Source of the DNA: Vibrio marinisediminis
GTDB taxonomy: Bacteria > Pseudomonadota > Gammaproteobacteria > Enterobacterales > Vibrionaceae
Direction of reading: 5' to 3'
Assembly (NCBI RefSeq): GCF_014050145.1
Contig: NZ_JACFYF010000006.1
Span: forward strand, 169,145 to 233,144
Length of the DNA: 64,000 nucleotides
Made by a program: the position numbers and the translations under genes. The notes beneath the pieces are model-generated. The model was given only the letters and a program-made list of their open reading frames with translations. It was not told the origin of the DNA and made no database searches. Below, piece by piece: positions 38,295 through 47,717 of the stretch; the first letter of the stretch is position 1; each line of letters starts with the position of its first letter.

Positions 38295-39926
38295 TTACTC
38301 ATTAACTCGCTTACGCAGTACGTATTTCTGTACCTTACCGGTGGACGTTTTTGGTAGCGCAGTAAAGACAAACTTCTTCGGCACTTTAAAATGCGCCATT
38401 TGGCTACGACAGAACGCTATCAGGTCGTCTTGAGTAATATCTTGCGAGTCTTTGATTTTGACAAATGCGCATGGCACCTCACCCCACTTCTCATCACTCA
38501 TAGCAATGACGGCGACTTCCTCTACATCGGGATGGCGATAGAGCACATCTTCAATTTCAATACTGGAGATGTTTTCACCACCAGAAATAATGATGTCTTT
38601 AGAGCGGTCTTTAATTTCAATGTAGTTATCTTCATGCCACACCGCTAAATCGCCCGTGTGGAACCAACCCTCTGCTAATGCCTCATCTGAGGTGGTCGGG
38701 TTTTTCAAATAACCTTTCATCACGATGTTACCGCGCAGGAAGATCTCTCCCATCTCTTTGCCGTTCTTCTGTACAGGCTGCATAGTGACTGGATGTGCAA
38801 CCATCAACTCACCCTGCATTGGCGCACGAACACCTTGTCGAGCTTTCATACGAGCACGTTCAGTGTTGTCTAACTCATCCCAGCTGCGCTGCCAATCACA
38901 CACCACGCACGGACCAAAGGTTTCTGTTAACCCGTATACGTGAGTCACTTCAATGCCAAGTGCTTCCATCCCTTCAATCACCGATGCCGGAGGCGCAGCG
39001 CCCGCTGTCATCGCTTTGATCTGGTGATCAATACCCGATTTTAAATCCACATCGGCATTGTTCATCATATTGAGCACAATTGGGGCGGCACAAAAATGGG
39101 TCACTTTGTTTTCACTGATCGATTCAAAAATCGCATCCGCACGAACGTGGCGAAGGCTCACACTGACACCCGCAGCCGCTGCAATTGTCCACGGGAAACA
39201 CCAGCCATTGCAGTGGAACATTGGCAAGGTCCACAAATACACTGGATGCGCCCCCATATCCCATGAAAGAATATTACTCACTGCATTCAAGTGTGCGCCG
39301 CGATGATGGTAGACCACGCCTTTCGGGTTGCCCGTGGTACCCGAAGTATAATTAAGCGAAATTGCTTGCCACTCATCACTTGGCGGCCAATTTTGGAAGT
39401 TTGGATCACCATCTAAAATGAATTCTTCATAGGTGACTTCGCTGATCAAACTCCCCTCATCAAAGAGTGGGTCATCAATCGCAATAACCAGAGGACGGTG
39501 CGCAATCATCTTTAACGCCTTCTTAACCACCTCAGTAAACTCTTTATCAACAATAACCACTTTGCTTTCGGCATGCTGGAAAATAAACGCGATGGCATCA
39601 GCATCTAACCGAGTATTAATTGCGTTCAAGACTGCGCCACACATAGGCACGCCAAAATGCATTTCAAACAGTTCTGGTAGATTTGGGGCAATCACTGAAA
39701 CCGTGTCCCCCTCACCTATCCCTTGCTTTTGCAAAGCCGAAGCCAGCTTTCGGCAACGAATGTCGGTTTCTTTCCACGTTTTATGAATATTGCCGTGTAC
39801 CGTTGCAGTGTAATCTGGGTAAACACTTGCTGCCCTTTCTAAGAAGCTCAGTGGACTTAGGCTTTCAAAGTTAGCCGGTGTCTTTTCAAGACCAATGTTA
39901 TAGATATTGTGTTTGTTCATAGCCAT
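38295..39926 (-). CDS. Acyl-CoA synthetase (AMP-forming)
   Basis: ANL-superfamily ligase of 543 residues that activates a carboxylic acid to its CoA thioester with ATP. P-loop motif YTSGTTGNPKGVVYHH, the A5 motif HVYGLTETFGP, A7 WFHTGDLAVWHEDNYIEIKDRSKDIIISGGENIS, and the catalytic lysine near the end in KTSTGKVQKYVLR. It most resembles short/medium-chain or methylmercaptopropionate-type ligases; the true substrate is unknown. It starts 49 bases after the transporter stop on the same strand, so it belongs to the sigma-54 unit and would process whatever the transporter brings in. A short spacing at ATG 39926 leaves ATG 39920 as an alternative start. Confidence 0.9.
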   Translation of the reverse strand: MAMNKHNIYNIGLEKTPANFESLSPLSFLERAASVYPDYTATVHGNIHKTWKETDIRCRKLASALQKQGIGEGDTVSVIAPNLPELFEMHFGVPMCGAVLNAINTRLDADAIAFIFQHAESKVVIVDKEFTEVVKKALKMIAHRPLVIAIDDPLFDEGSLISEVTYEEFILDGDPNFQNWPPSDEWQAISLNYTSGTTGNPKGVVYHHRGAHLNAVSNILSWDMGAHPVYLWTLPMFHCNGWCFPWTIAAAAGVSVSLRHVRADAIFESISENKVTHFCAAPIVLNMMNNADVDLKSGIDHQIKAMTAGAAPPASVIEGMEALGIEVTHVYGLTETFGPCVVCDWQRSWDELDNTERARMKARQGVRAPMQGELMVAHPVTMQPVQKNGKEMGEIFLRGNIVMKGYLKNPTTSDEALAEGWFHTGDLAVWHEDNYIEIKDRSKDIIISGGENISSIEIEDVLYRHPDVEEVAVIAMSDEKWGEVPCAFVKIKDSQDITQDDLIAFCRSQMAHFKVPKKFVFTALPKTSTGKVQKYVLRKRVNE

Positions 39927-39975
39927 TCTTCCTTAATCGCCCGGCAAAAGCCGAGCGTCACTATTACTTACTGGT

Positions 39976-41346
39976 TCAATCCTCGAGCACTTCTATTGGC
40001 TCTTCGACTTCTTGCGGCTCTGCATTTTTACGGCGATATTCAATAAGAAAATAAAGAGCAACACCGGCTAGTAATCCGTAACCTGCGCCATACACCGCCA
40101 GTACTACACCCATGGTGCCTGCAACACCCATTTGAGTGGCATTACGAACCTGCTCAACACCGACGGAAATACATAGGTAACCGGTGATAAGCAAAGTGAT
40201 AGAAAGAGCGATAGGTAGAACTGGCTTAAATAGTGTGATTAGAGGCAGAGCGAACAGCGCAATAAAACCAACAATCCAGAAAACACCGGCACCACTGTAG
40301 ATACTATCCATCGCGCCACGACCATGACGGTAACGCTCGGCGATCGTTGCCATCGCGCCCGTAAACAACGGTCCTGCAAGACCAGGGTACGGTGCGAAGA
40401 ATGAGTGAATAAGGTTACGCAGCGCCGTCACTAGGTGAACACGGTCTACATTGACTTCGATAACTTCATCAGGGCGAAGGTGGTCAACACGGTCGAGCAG
40501 ACTTTTACCGACGATGATGTCACCAAAGGCAATTACGTAAGCAATCAATGCGGTTGGAATAGCCAGCCACAACATCTCCAAGCTTGGCAAGCCAACAGTA
40601 AATGGTAAGTAGTTGATCATCTCGCCAAACGCAGGTGTAGACAAACCAAACTCAATATTCGGTAACGGGTACTCATTAACCGCCCAACCCACACCCATCG
40701 CAACTAATGTGCCCGGAACCATGCCGTAACCCGCAATAATTTTCGCCCATTTATGGCTGTTTACGTAATCACGAAAGTTTAGAGAAAACAGTACGTAGGC
40801 TGTCACAAGAAAGCCGATAATCAGTGATACTGGTGTATTCGCTAATCGACCACCTTCGCTGATCTCACCAGTCAGAGCGGCGATACCCGCGCCAATGAGA
40901 ATGCCTGCTTTAATTGAGTCAGGGAACAGATCAACCAGCTTACTGCCTAAACGGGTAATACCAAGAATGAAGAAGATAGCAGTAACGATGAGTTGCAGCC
41001 CCACCAGCGCACGAATCGCCTCTGGTCCCGGTTCAAATTGACCTAGAAAGAGTAATACCACCGGTATCGCGGGAGTGATCCAGCCGGGTACCATGGGTAC
41101 GCCTAAAAGGTTTGGCAGCATAAAGCCAATACCACACACCACAACGTAAGCCAGCGCAACGTCATAGGGAAGCCCAAGGTATTTTTCCAATAGGGGGATC
41201 ATTGCCATACCGACAACAAACATGATCATACCTTGGATGGTTTCCGCCATTTCCCAGCGGTAATGAATAAACGGCAAGCGAATTTTAAAAGGGCCAGCCG
41301 GCCAGTATGGTTGCTCCATTCCATGAGAGCGTTTAATGACTGACAT
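39976..41346 (-). CDS. NCS2 (solute carrier 23)-type permease
   Basis: Inner-membrane transporter of 456 residues with about 12 to 14 helices, distantly related to xanthine/uracil permeases. Hydrophobic blocks include GMIMFVVGMAMIPLLEKYLG and YVIAFGDIIVGKSLLDRV, and the C-terminal tail is acidic (EVEEPIEVLED). Classical purine-permease signatures are not obvious, and its partner is an acyl-CoA ligase, so a carboxylic-acid substrate is a reasonable inference. AGGAG lies six bases before the ATG. It is preceded by a sigma-54 promoter and followed by the ligase. Confidence 0.8.
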   Translation of the reverse strand: MSVIKRSHGMEQPYWPAGPFKIRLPFIHYRWEMAETIQGMIMFVVGMAMIPLLEKYLGLPYDVALAYVVVCGIGFMLPNLLGVPMVPGWITPAIPVVLLFLGQFEPGPEAIRALVGLQLIVTAIFFILGITRLGSKLVDLFPDSIKAGILIGAGIAALTGEISEGGRLANTPVSLIIGFLVTAYVLFSLNFRDYVNSHKWAKIIAGYGMVPGTLVAMGVGWAVNEYPLPNIEFGLSTPAFGEMINYLPFTVGLPSLEMLWLAIPTALIAYVIAFGDIIVGKSLLDRVDHLRPDEVIEVNVDRVHLVTALRNLIHSFFAPYPGLAGPLFTGAMATIAERYRHGRGAMDSIYSGAGVFWIVGFIALFALPLITLFKPVLPIALSITLLITGYLCISVGVEQVRNATQMGVAGTMGVVLAVYGAGYGLLAGVALYFLIEYRRKNAEPQEVEEPIEVLED

Positions 41347-41413
41347 GCATACTCCTGTTGTTTGTTAGGGATTAACTAATATTGAGCTATTTGTTGTTAT
41401 TCCTAATAAACAG

Positions 41414-41429
41414 AGCAACCTTAATGCCA
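41414..41429 (-). promoter_or_regulatory. Sigma-54 promoter of the transporter-ligase unit
   Basis: On the minus strand TGGCATTAAGGTTGCT, with the invariant GG and GC ten bases apart, matching TGGCAC-N5-TTGCW at all but one position. Transcription would begin near 41403, about 57 bases before the transporter ATG. The adjacent regulator is a sigma-54 activator, which strongly supports it. Confidence 0.85.
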
Positions 41430-41626
41430 ATGTTAAAATTTTGTTTCCATAGATAGATGCACTCAACGAATATAGTAAAAACACCCTCGAGAGAAACAAA
41501 GCTATCACAATGAAAATACAGAGCTATTTATCCAGCAAGGCATCATCAAACAACTGATACGACCAGTTACTTAATGTTAACAAAAGACAAATAGAGAAGT
41601 GTCAAAGACCATTTTGGATGCAGAGT

Positions 41627-41667
41627 TGAGCGGCGAACGCTCATTGTGTTGAGCGGTTTGCGCTCAA
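41627..41667. promoter_or_regulatory. Twin palindromic activator sites
   Basis: Two dyads of the same design: TGAGCG-N5-CGCTCA (41627-41643) and TTGAGCG-N5-CGCTCAA (41649-41667), centres 23 bp apart, about two helical turns. They lie about 200 bp upstream of the sigma-54 promoter, the expected place for enhancer sites of the NtrC-like activator encoded next door. The second dyad can also fold as GAGCGGTT/AACCGCTC and might end the upstream transcript. A weak IHF-like match lies at 41544-41556, between enhancer and promoter. Confidence 0.7.
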
Positions 41668-41688
41668 CCGCTCATTCATTGAAAAACA

Positions 41689-42933
41689 TTATTTCGCCAA
41701 AACGTGCTGCCTGAGGTTCTGCGTAGGAGGATAAACTTGCCACTCCCCCAACATGCGTGTTGCAGGTCTAAAGCCATCAGCTTGCTGGGTTGTCCCTATC
41801 GCCTGATATTGCATGATCTTGTGAGTAGCCGCATCAATATAAGAATGAAAACCCTCAGGGTCTTCTGGCAATGCGACCTCAAGCCCGGGCAGTGCGTTAC
41901 GCAGCCCAACCAGGTTTTGCGGTTGCGCTTGCTGCCAAGCCGCGTCTAACACTTTTACCACGGTGTAAGCATCTTGGGCGATAAAAGTAGGAAAACGCTG
42001 AGTTCGATTAAAAAACTCATTGATATAGTTGCGATTTCGAGTAGTTGTCGGCCAATTAACATGAGACCGTCCGGAGAGAACCACCCCTTCAGGCAGCGTA
42101 TCGCCAAGACGTGAAAGCACAAAGTATCCGCCACCCGTGTCGAAATTGACGAAAACCGTTTTATCGAGCAACCCTGCTACTGATGCTTGCTCTAAAAAAC
42201 TGACTAAATCTCGCGTCCAATGCCCGCTTACCAGTACATCTGGCGGGTCAGCTAAGAGTGCATCAATATAAAGACGATAGTCGGTTTGCCCGAGCAAACT
42301 ATAGAATTCATCTTTGATCTGATACTCAACTTGATGGCGTTTCAAACTCGCCATCATCGTTTGCCAAATCTGGTGACCATATTCGTAATCAGGACCAATA
42401 TAAGAGATCGTTTTCCAATCAAGCTGCGCTTTCACATCACGCAGATACCTTGCCCCCGCATCACTGGATTGTGAGGCATCGTTATTGAGGTGAAAATACC
42501 AAGGGTGCCGCTCGTCTTCAGTTAACCTCGCCGTGCTATGTCCCGCACCAAGAAACAACAATTGGTGCTTTTTCGCCAATTGAGTCACTTCTAATGCAAT
42601 GTTGGAATTGACCACTCCACACAGTACATCGACACCTCGGCTAACCAAGTTCAGCGCGATCTCGCGTGAGCGAAACTGCTTGCCCATGGTATCGGCAACA
42701 TACACTCGCATTTTCGGCGAGGCTGGCAAAGCATGGATTTCATCCAGCGCCATCTCAAGTGCCACCACGGCATCATTGCCCCAAAGAGCAGACGCGCCAG
42801 TCAGCGGATACATACAGCCTACTTCCAGATCCGCTTCTTGCTTACTTACGCCAAGGACGATTTCGGCTTGAACCACGGAACAAAATAGTAGGCTTGCCCA
42901 GCAAGCGCTACACCAAACAAAGAGTCGATTCAT
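41689..42933 (-). CDS. Periplasmic substrate-binding protein of a sensory system
   Basis: Protein of 414 residues: signal peptide (1-23, cleavage after VQA) and a two-lobe Peripla_BP_6 fold of the branched-chain amino acid/amide/urea type (VGCMYPLTGASALWGNDAV, ISYIGPDYEYGHQIWQTM, RFPTFIAQDAYTVVKVLDAA). No ABC permease or ATPase is nearby. Its start overlaps the regulator stop by four bases (ATGA), so it is co-translated with the two-component pair. It probably captures the ligand and presents it to the sensor kinase rather than feeding a transporter. Confidence 0.85.
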   Translation of the reverse strand: MNRLFVWCSACWASLLFCSVVQAEIVLGVSKQEADLEVGCMYPLTGASALWGNDAVVALEMALDEIHALPASPKMRVYVADTMGKQFRSREIALNLVSRGVDVLCGVVNSNIALEVTQLAKKHQLLFLGAGHSTARLTEDERHPWYFHLNNDASQSSDAGARYLRDVKAQLDWKTISYIGPDYEYGHQIWQTMMASLKRHQVEYQIKDEFYSLLGQTDYRLYIDALLADPPDVLVSGHWTRDLVSFLEQASVAGLLDKTVFVNFDTGGGYFVLSRLGDTLPEGVVLSGRSHVNWPTTTRNRNYINEFFNRTQRFPTFIAQDAYTVVKVLDAAWQQAQPQNLVGLRNALPGLEVALPEDPEGFHSYIDAATHKIMQYQAIGTTQQADGFRPATRMLGEWQVYPPTQNLRQHVLAK

Positions 42934-44294
42934 ACCTCGATACCCAGCTTTTGCAGCCGCCTTTTCAATGCATGGCGGGAGATGTTCAATAACTTCGCAG
43001 CGTTACCTTTGTGCCCACCACTCTCTTGCAGCGCACCCACAATCACCCGCTTTTCTTCATCTGCTAAGCGGCTAGATAAATGCTCCAATGGCTCACTTTC
43101 TGCACCCGTCAAATCACAGCTCTGCTGAGTCTTTCCACCTTCACAAAACTCTACCGGTAACATGCCAACGCTGATCTCATCACCGCCATAAAGAACCGAT
43201 AAACGTTCAACCAGATTTTTTAACTCGCGTATATTCCCCGGCCAACGATAACCCGCCAGTAGCTGTTGTGTTTGAAGCTGAAAATGAATAGGAGCGGCAT
43301 CATAGCTAAACTGTTGTGCAAAGTGAGCAAGTAACAACGGAATATCTGCCGCTCTTTCTTCAAGCGAAGGTAACGTTAATGGCATCACGTTTAAACGATA
43401 GTAAAGATCGGCGCGAAAACGCCCTTGTTCCACCGCACTTGCGAGGTTACGATTAGTCGCCGCAATAACACGCACATTGGCTTGTTTTTCCTTTGTTGAA
43501 CCGACAGGTCGATAGCGCTGACTCTCTAGAAAAGAGAGCAATTTCGCTTGCAGCGCCATGGTCAATTCGCCGACTTCATCTAAAAACAGTGTACCGCCAT
43601 CTGCGGCATGAATAAGACCGCTACGAGACTTATTTGCGCCAGTAAACGCGCCCTTCTCTACCCCAAACAGTTCCGATTCGAGTAGATTCTCTGGCAGAGC
43701 GGCGCAATTAACCTCAACAAACCCTTGATTTGCCAGTGCGCTCTGACGGTGAATTTCCGCTGCGACTGCGGTTTTACCTGTACCAGATTCTCCCAGAAGC
43801 AACACCGTTTTTGCCTGACTTTTGGCGACCAACGCCAGTTCACTACGCAACTTTTCCATCGCAGGGGTTTGCCCGATTAACCCCTCTTGCTTTAGCGGTT
43901 GAGCGAGCAGATATTGAGATAACTGTGTCTTAAGCGCATTAATATCAAAAGGTTTGGTGATGAAATCTTTTGCACCTTGCTTCACCGCCTCCACAGCGGT
44001 TTTAATATCACCATGAGCAGACATCATCAACACGGCGCTATCGGGTAGCATTGCATTCAATCGCTGCAGTGGCTTTAAGTCATCACCATCAGGTAATCGC
44101 AGATCAAGCAGTATCGCTTGTGGGCGAAGCGCATTCGCTTTTGCTAGCCCTTCTTGTGCGTTGTGCGCAACCGCCACCTGATAATTTGGGTCACGCAAGG
44201 CAATTTGCAGCGAGCGTGTCAGTGCCACTTCGTCATCTATAATCAACAAGGTTGGCGTTAATTGAGCAAGAGAATGATTAGCTACTTGGTTCAC
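42930..44294 (-). CDS. Sigma-54-dependent response regulator (NtrC/DctD type)
   Basis: Activator of about 454 residues. Receiver (about 15-130) with phospho-acceptor Asp in AILLDLRLPDGD; AAA+ domain (about 140-370) with Walker A GESGTGKT, the sigma-54 contact loop GAFTGA, Walker B GGTLFLDEVGEL and the R-finger region RFRADLYYRLNV; C-terminal Fis-type HTH (about 410-454, NAAKLLNISRHALKRRLQKLG). GTG 44294 is chosen because AGGGAG lies just upstream; a TTG 18 bases earlier has no site. It overlaps the kinase stop by 17 bases. It is the obvious activator of the sigma-54 promoter at 41414-41429. Confidence 0.94.
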   Translation of the reverse strand: MNQVANHSLAQLTPTLLIIDDEVALTRSLQIALRDPNYQVAVAHNAQEGLAKANALRPQAILLDLRLPDGDDLKPLQRLNAMLPDSAVLMMSAHGDIKTAVEAVKQGAKDFITKPFDINALKTQLSQYLLAQPLKQEGLIGQTPAMEKLRSELALVAKSQAKTVLLLGESGTGKTAVAAEIHRQSALANQGFVEVNCAALPENLLESELFGVEKGAFTGANKSRSGLIHAADGGTLFLDEVGELTMALQAKLLSFLESQRYRPVGSTKEKQANVRVIAATNRNLASAVEQGRFRADLYYRLNVMPLTLPSLEERAADIPLLLAHFAQQFSYDAAPIHFQLQTQQLLAGYRWPGNIRELKNLVERLSVLYGGDEISVGMLPVEFCEGGKTQQSCDLTGAESEPLEHLSSRLADEEKRVIVGALQESGGHKGNAAKLLNISRHALKRRLQKLGIEV

Positions 44295-45987
44295 AAAGAA
44301 ACTCCCTTTCAAACCTCAGCACTGCCTGAGTCCCCTTTCTGGGCTGGCTGTGAAATTCCAATCTGGCATTATTCATTTCAGCAAGACGCTGTGAAACAGA
44401 GAGCCCAAGACCGGTTCCTGTTGTTTTGGTTGTATAAAATGGTTGGCTAATGGTGGCGATCTGTTTTTCATCCATGCCACATCCTTGGTCACTGACCACC
44501 AGCATAGCGGCCTCTTTCGTTAATTCGACACTCAAATGGATCTCGCTCCCCGGTTGCGAGGCATCAAGCGCATTGAGCAATAAATTCATTAAAATCTGTT
44601 GGATTTGATTTTCGTCCGCTTCGATGCACAAGGTTGTGTCGCACTCTACTTGAAGCTGGATTCCACGCTCTTTCGCCATTGGTGATATCAAACAAGCGAG
44701 GCGCTTAATCACGTTATTCAATGGCACATGCTGGGTTTCAGGATCCGGTGGGCGGGCATATTCCAGCAGTCCAGAGATCAATTGATTGATACGGTCAATT
44801 TCGCCCACCATCAATTGTTGTAGTTCTCGGTCTTCCGCTTTGCCTTCTGATAGGGATTGCACACACACTTTAATCGTTGCTAATGGGTTACGAATCTCAT
44901 GAGCAATCCCCGTGGCAAACTCGCCCCAAACCGCTTTTCGCTCCGCCTCACCACGGGCAAGAAGTAACGAGTCCAAGTGACCCGTCATACGATTAAACGA
45001 ACGCGCTAATAACGAAATTTCATCATTACCCTGCACTGGTAATCTAGTACTCCAATCCCCCACAGAAACGGCATTTGCGGCGTCAATCAGTGGGAAGACT
45101 CTGCGCCTGACTCGCTTAACCAAAAAATAGAAAAACATCGAAACTAAGCAGAGCACCAGAACCGCCATAAGCAGAACCAATAACCTTTCTTGCCCCCGCG
45201 CCAACAATGGTGTCTCCTGAGTAATATTGACCAAATGCCAATCTCCCAGCAAAGTCTGTGTCTCACCTACATTGGACGGCGTGCTGGTCGTCCTTGCCAG
45301 AACATCAAAGCAAGATTGATTGAAGCTCGGGCATAGCAGAGTATTGTTTGAATGAGCATTAGAAAGGTATTGAGTTAAACTCGCCAAGCGCAACTGAAAA
45401 GCGACATAGCCTAGCGGCTGCTTCTCATTCTCTGCTTGATAAACGGGCAGTGCCATCAAATACCAAGCAGAATGCCCCGGTACTGCTGGGGTTGGACCGA
45501 TAAGCATTGCGGTGCCAAAGGGGGCTTTCGCTAATGCAGAAATATCAAAACTGCCTTGCCCCCAATACGGATAGCCACTCGCACTTTGACCAGGCAATGC
45601 GTTGACCAAACGCCAATTCGGATCAAAAAACAGTGCGCCATATATTTCTGGTCGATCAATATCAAAGTGAATCAAACTTAGGGTTTGAGAAGAATAAGCC
45701 AAGCTATTTTGAGTTTGAAATAGTCGTGGGATCTCAGGTAATTCAGATATCGCTTCAAGCGCGTGAATATGCTGGCGACTAAAGTGATAGATACTATTTT
45801 TGATTTGCAAAAGGTTTTGCTGCGCACGCTCGGTTGCCATCTCTGACACTAACCCAGCGGTCATTCTGTCGTAGACAAATACCGTCACAGCCAAAGGCAG
45901 ACTCGCCACTAAAAGAGACAGCAAGAAAAAGCGCCTAACTAGGCTGTTTTTCCAAAATTTTATTGATTGTCTACTGTCGTAAGCCAT
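44278..45987 (-). CDS. Membrane sensor histidine kinase
   Basis: Sensor of 569 residues. TM1 about 17-38; a large periplasmic region (about 40-275) of double-Cache-like character; TM2 about 275-298; HAMP about 300-352; HisKA with His in GIAHEIRNPLATIK; HATPase with NLLLNALDAS, DQGCGM and GTGLGLSVSQRLAE. Layout is DctB-like, in line with its DctD-like partner. The periplasmic region probably meets the binding protein encoded two genes down. First gene of the regulatory operon; its promoter was not identified. Confidence 0.92.
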   Translation of the reverse strand: MAYDSRQSIKFWKNSLVRRFFLLSLLVASLPLAVTVFVYDRMTAGLVSEMATERAQQNLLQIKNSIYHFSRQHIHALEAISELPEIPRLFQTQNSLAYSSQTLSLIHFDIDRPEIYGALFFDPNWRLVNALPGQSASGYPYWGQGSFDISALAKAPFGTAMLIGPTPAVPGHSAWYLMALPVYQAENEKQPLGYVAFQLRLASLTQYLSNAHSNNTLLCPSFNQSCFDVLARTTSTPSNVGETQTLLGDWHLVNITQETPLLARGQERLLVLLMAVLVLCLVSMFFYFLVKRVRRRVFPLIDAANAVSVGDWSTRLPVQGNDEISLLARSFNRMTGHLDSLLLARGEAERKAVWGEFATGIAHEIRNPLATIKVCVQSLSEGKAEDRELQQLMVGEIDRINQLISGLLEYARPPDPETQHVPLNNVIKRLACLISPMAKERGIQLQVECDTTLCIEADENQIQQILMNLLLNALDASQPGSEIHLSVELTKEAAMLVVSDQGCGMDEKQIATISQPFYTTKTTGTGLGLSVSQRLAEMNNARLEFHSQPRKGTQAVLRFEREFLCEPSS

Positions 45988-46165
45988 GTGTTGTCCAGCA
46001 AGGTAAACCGATGAATCACTGTGATTTAGTGATGTCTAGAGCAGAACTGGTTATACATTAGCAGATTGTAAATAACGTCGTAACACGACTTACGTCTAAG
46101 GGCTTAGGGTTGAGGGATAAGGATTAAGATTGAACAGAGGCAGGTAGAAACGATTGAGATAGGAA

Positions 46166-46190
46166 GAAAAAAGCCCACAAATCGTGGGCT
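46166..46190 (-). terminator. nupC terminator
   Basis: On the minus strand AGCCCAC, loop GATTT, GTGGGCT, then six T. Confidence 0.85.
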
Positions 46191-46200
46191 CTTATACCAA

Positions 46201-46238
46201 TTGAAGATGAGCAAACTATTTGAAGATGAGCAAACTAT
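46201..46238. repeat. Tandem 19-bp duplication over the nupC stop
   Basis: Two perfect adjacent copies of TTGAAGATGAGCAAACTAT (46201-46219 and 46220-46238). The nupC stop codon (46235-46237) lies in the second copy. It looks like a recent slippage duplication and leaves the protein unchanged. Confidence 0.8.
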
Positions 46239-47443
46239 AGAGCGATAAACAAACCCGCTAATGCTGCGCTCATCATGTTAGCCAGTGTGGCAGCAATCAC
46301 CGCACGAAATCCAAGTGTTGCCACTTCTTGGCGACGCTCTGGCGCCATCGCGTTAATCGAGCCTAATTGAATTGCTATCGAGCCAATATTAGCAAAACCA
46401 CACAAAGCAAAGGTAATGATTACCTGACTGTGTTCAGACAAGGTCTCTTTAACCTTAACAAAATCTAGAAAAGCGACAAATTCATTGAGAATTGTTTTCT
46501 GACCAATTAACGCGCCCGCGCTGAGCACTTCATTGATCGGAATCCCCGCGAAAAGTGCCAATGGCGCAAACAAGTAACCAAAAATCCACTGCAATGTTAG
46601 ATTTTCAATACCAAACCAATGGCCTACAGTTTCAAAACCGGCGTTTATCATTGCGATCACACTGACAAAAGCAATCAACATGGTACCAACCGCAACGGCG
46701 ACTTTCACACCATTCATAGCACCTGACGCTAATGCGTCAATCACGTTTGAGTCGCTGCTTTTCTCTAGCTGAATAGCGCCTTGGTTGGCGGATTCTTCTC
46801 GCTCAGGAACCAGTATCTTCGCCATCAGTAGACCACCGGGAGCAGCCATAAAGCTCGCTGCAATCAAGTACTTGAGTTCTATCCCCAATGCGGCATAACC
46901 GCCTAGTACCGAGCCCGCAACAGAAGCCATCCCCCCCACCATCACCGCAAAGAGCTCCGATCGAGTCATGTTGGGCAAAAACGGGCGAACAACCAACGAG
47001 GCTTCGCACATGGAAAGAAAAATATTACTCGTTGCCGCTAATGATTCTACTTGGGAAGTGCCTAATAATCGGGCTATACCACCACCGATAACAGTGATTA
47101 GCTTTTGCATAACACCAAGGTAATAAAGTAAAGAGATGATAGCAGAAAGGAAAATGATGAGAGGAAGTACTCGGATAGCAAAGATAAAGCTTCCTGTTGC
47201 CAGCTCACCGAAGACGAAGCCAATACCTTCATCAGCAAACGAGAGTAATCCGGATACAGCCGTACTAATGGAACCCAATAATGACTGACCTAGTGGAAAA
47301 TAGAGCACAAGGGCAGCAAAACCTGCCTGAAGAGAGAAAGCCCCAATAACAGTCCGCCAATTAATGTTGCGACGGCTATCTGAAAGCGCATACGCGCACG
47401 CCAATAAGACCAATATACCGGCCAAGCTGTAGATGATTTGCAT
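46235..47443 (-). CDS. nupC: NupC-type concentrative nucleoside transporter
   Basis: Inner-membrane nucleoside:cation symporter of 402 residues (E. coli NupC 400), with Nucleos_tra2_N, gate and C-terminal domains. Signatures: SFADEGIGFVFG, SNIFLSMCEASLVVRPFLPNMTRSELFAVM, GIPINEVLSAGALIGQKTILNEFVAF and ALCGFANIGSIAIQLG. ATG 47443 (MQIIYSLAG) is the family start; 18 further codons upstream are open but unlikely. A CRP site and a promoter lie about 250 bases upstream, so the mRNA has a long leader. Confidence 0.94.
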   Translation of the reverse strand: MQIIYSLAGILVLLACAYALSDSRRNINWRTVIGAFSLQAGFAALVLYFPLGQSLLGSISTAVSGLLSFADEGIGFVFGELATGSFIFAIRVLPLIIFLSAIISLLYYLGVMQKLITVIGGGIARLLGTSQVESLAATSNIFLSMCEASLVVRPFLPNMTRSELFAVMVGGMASVAGSVLGGYAALGIELKYLIAASFMAAPGGLLMAKILVPEREESANQGAIQLEKSSDSNVIDALASGAMNGVKVAVAVGTMLIAFVSVIAMINAGFETVGHWFGIENLTLQWIFGYLFAPLALFAGIPINEVLSAGALIGQKTILNEFVAFLDFVKVKETLSEHSQVIITFALCGFANIGSIAIQLGSINAMAPERRQEVATLGFRAVIAATLANMMSAALAGLFIAL

Positions 47444-47690
47444 GAATGTTACCTTGCTTATGTATCTGTATTTGGGCGGGTCAAAAATCAGACGCACACA
47501 GGCATAGGCAGCATTGCGATAGTGTGCAAAATGCTGTCTTACCCGAAGCTAATTTAAGGCCCGTAAACGCTCACAGTTACGCTGGGCCCTGTTCCTTGGG
47601 GCAAGTATCCATATTGCAGCCGCTTGAAAGCTGGTTAAGTATTCATCACACGCCATAACGGTGCATTTTAACGGTGTCGAATCTTACCGG
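47444..47690 (-). promoter_or_regulatory. Long structured leader of nupC
   Basis: From the likely start near 47690 (TATACT -10 at 47697-47702 on the minus strand) to the ATG there are about 245 untranslated bases. They contain a GC-rich stem-loop (GGCCCGTAA / GTTAC-GC-TGGGCC, 47559-47590). I do not recognise a known riboswitch class. It could be a regulated leader. Confidence 0.4.
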
Positions 47691-47717
47691 GCGCGGAGTA
47701 TACTGGCACTTTCAGTA

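Noticed and set aside
41649-41675. Classical rho-independent terminator after the binding-protein gene
   Set aside because: A stem can form but there is no T-run; the duplicated dyad design favours activator sites.
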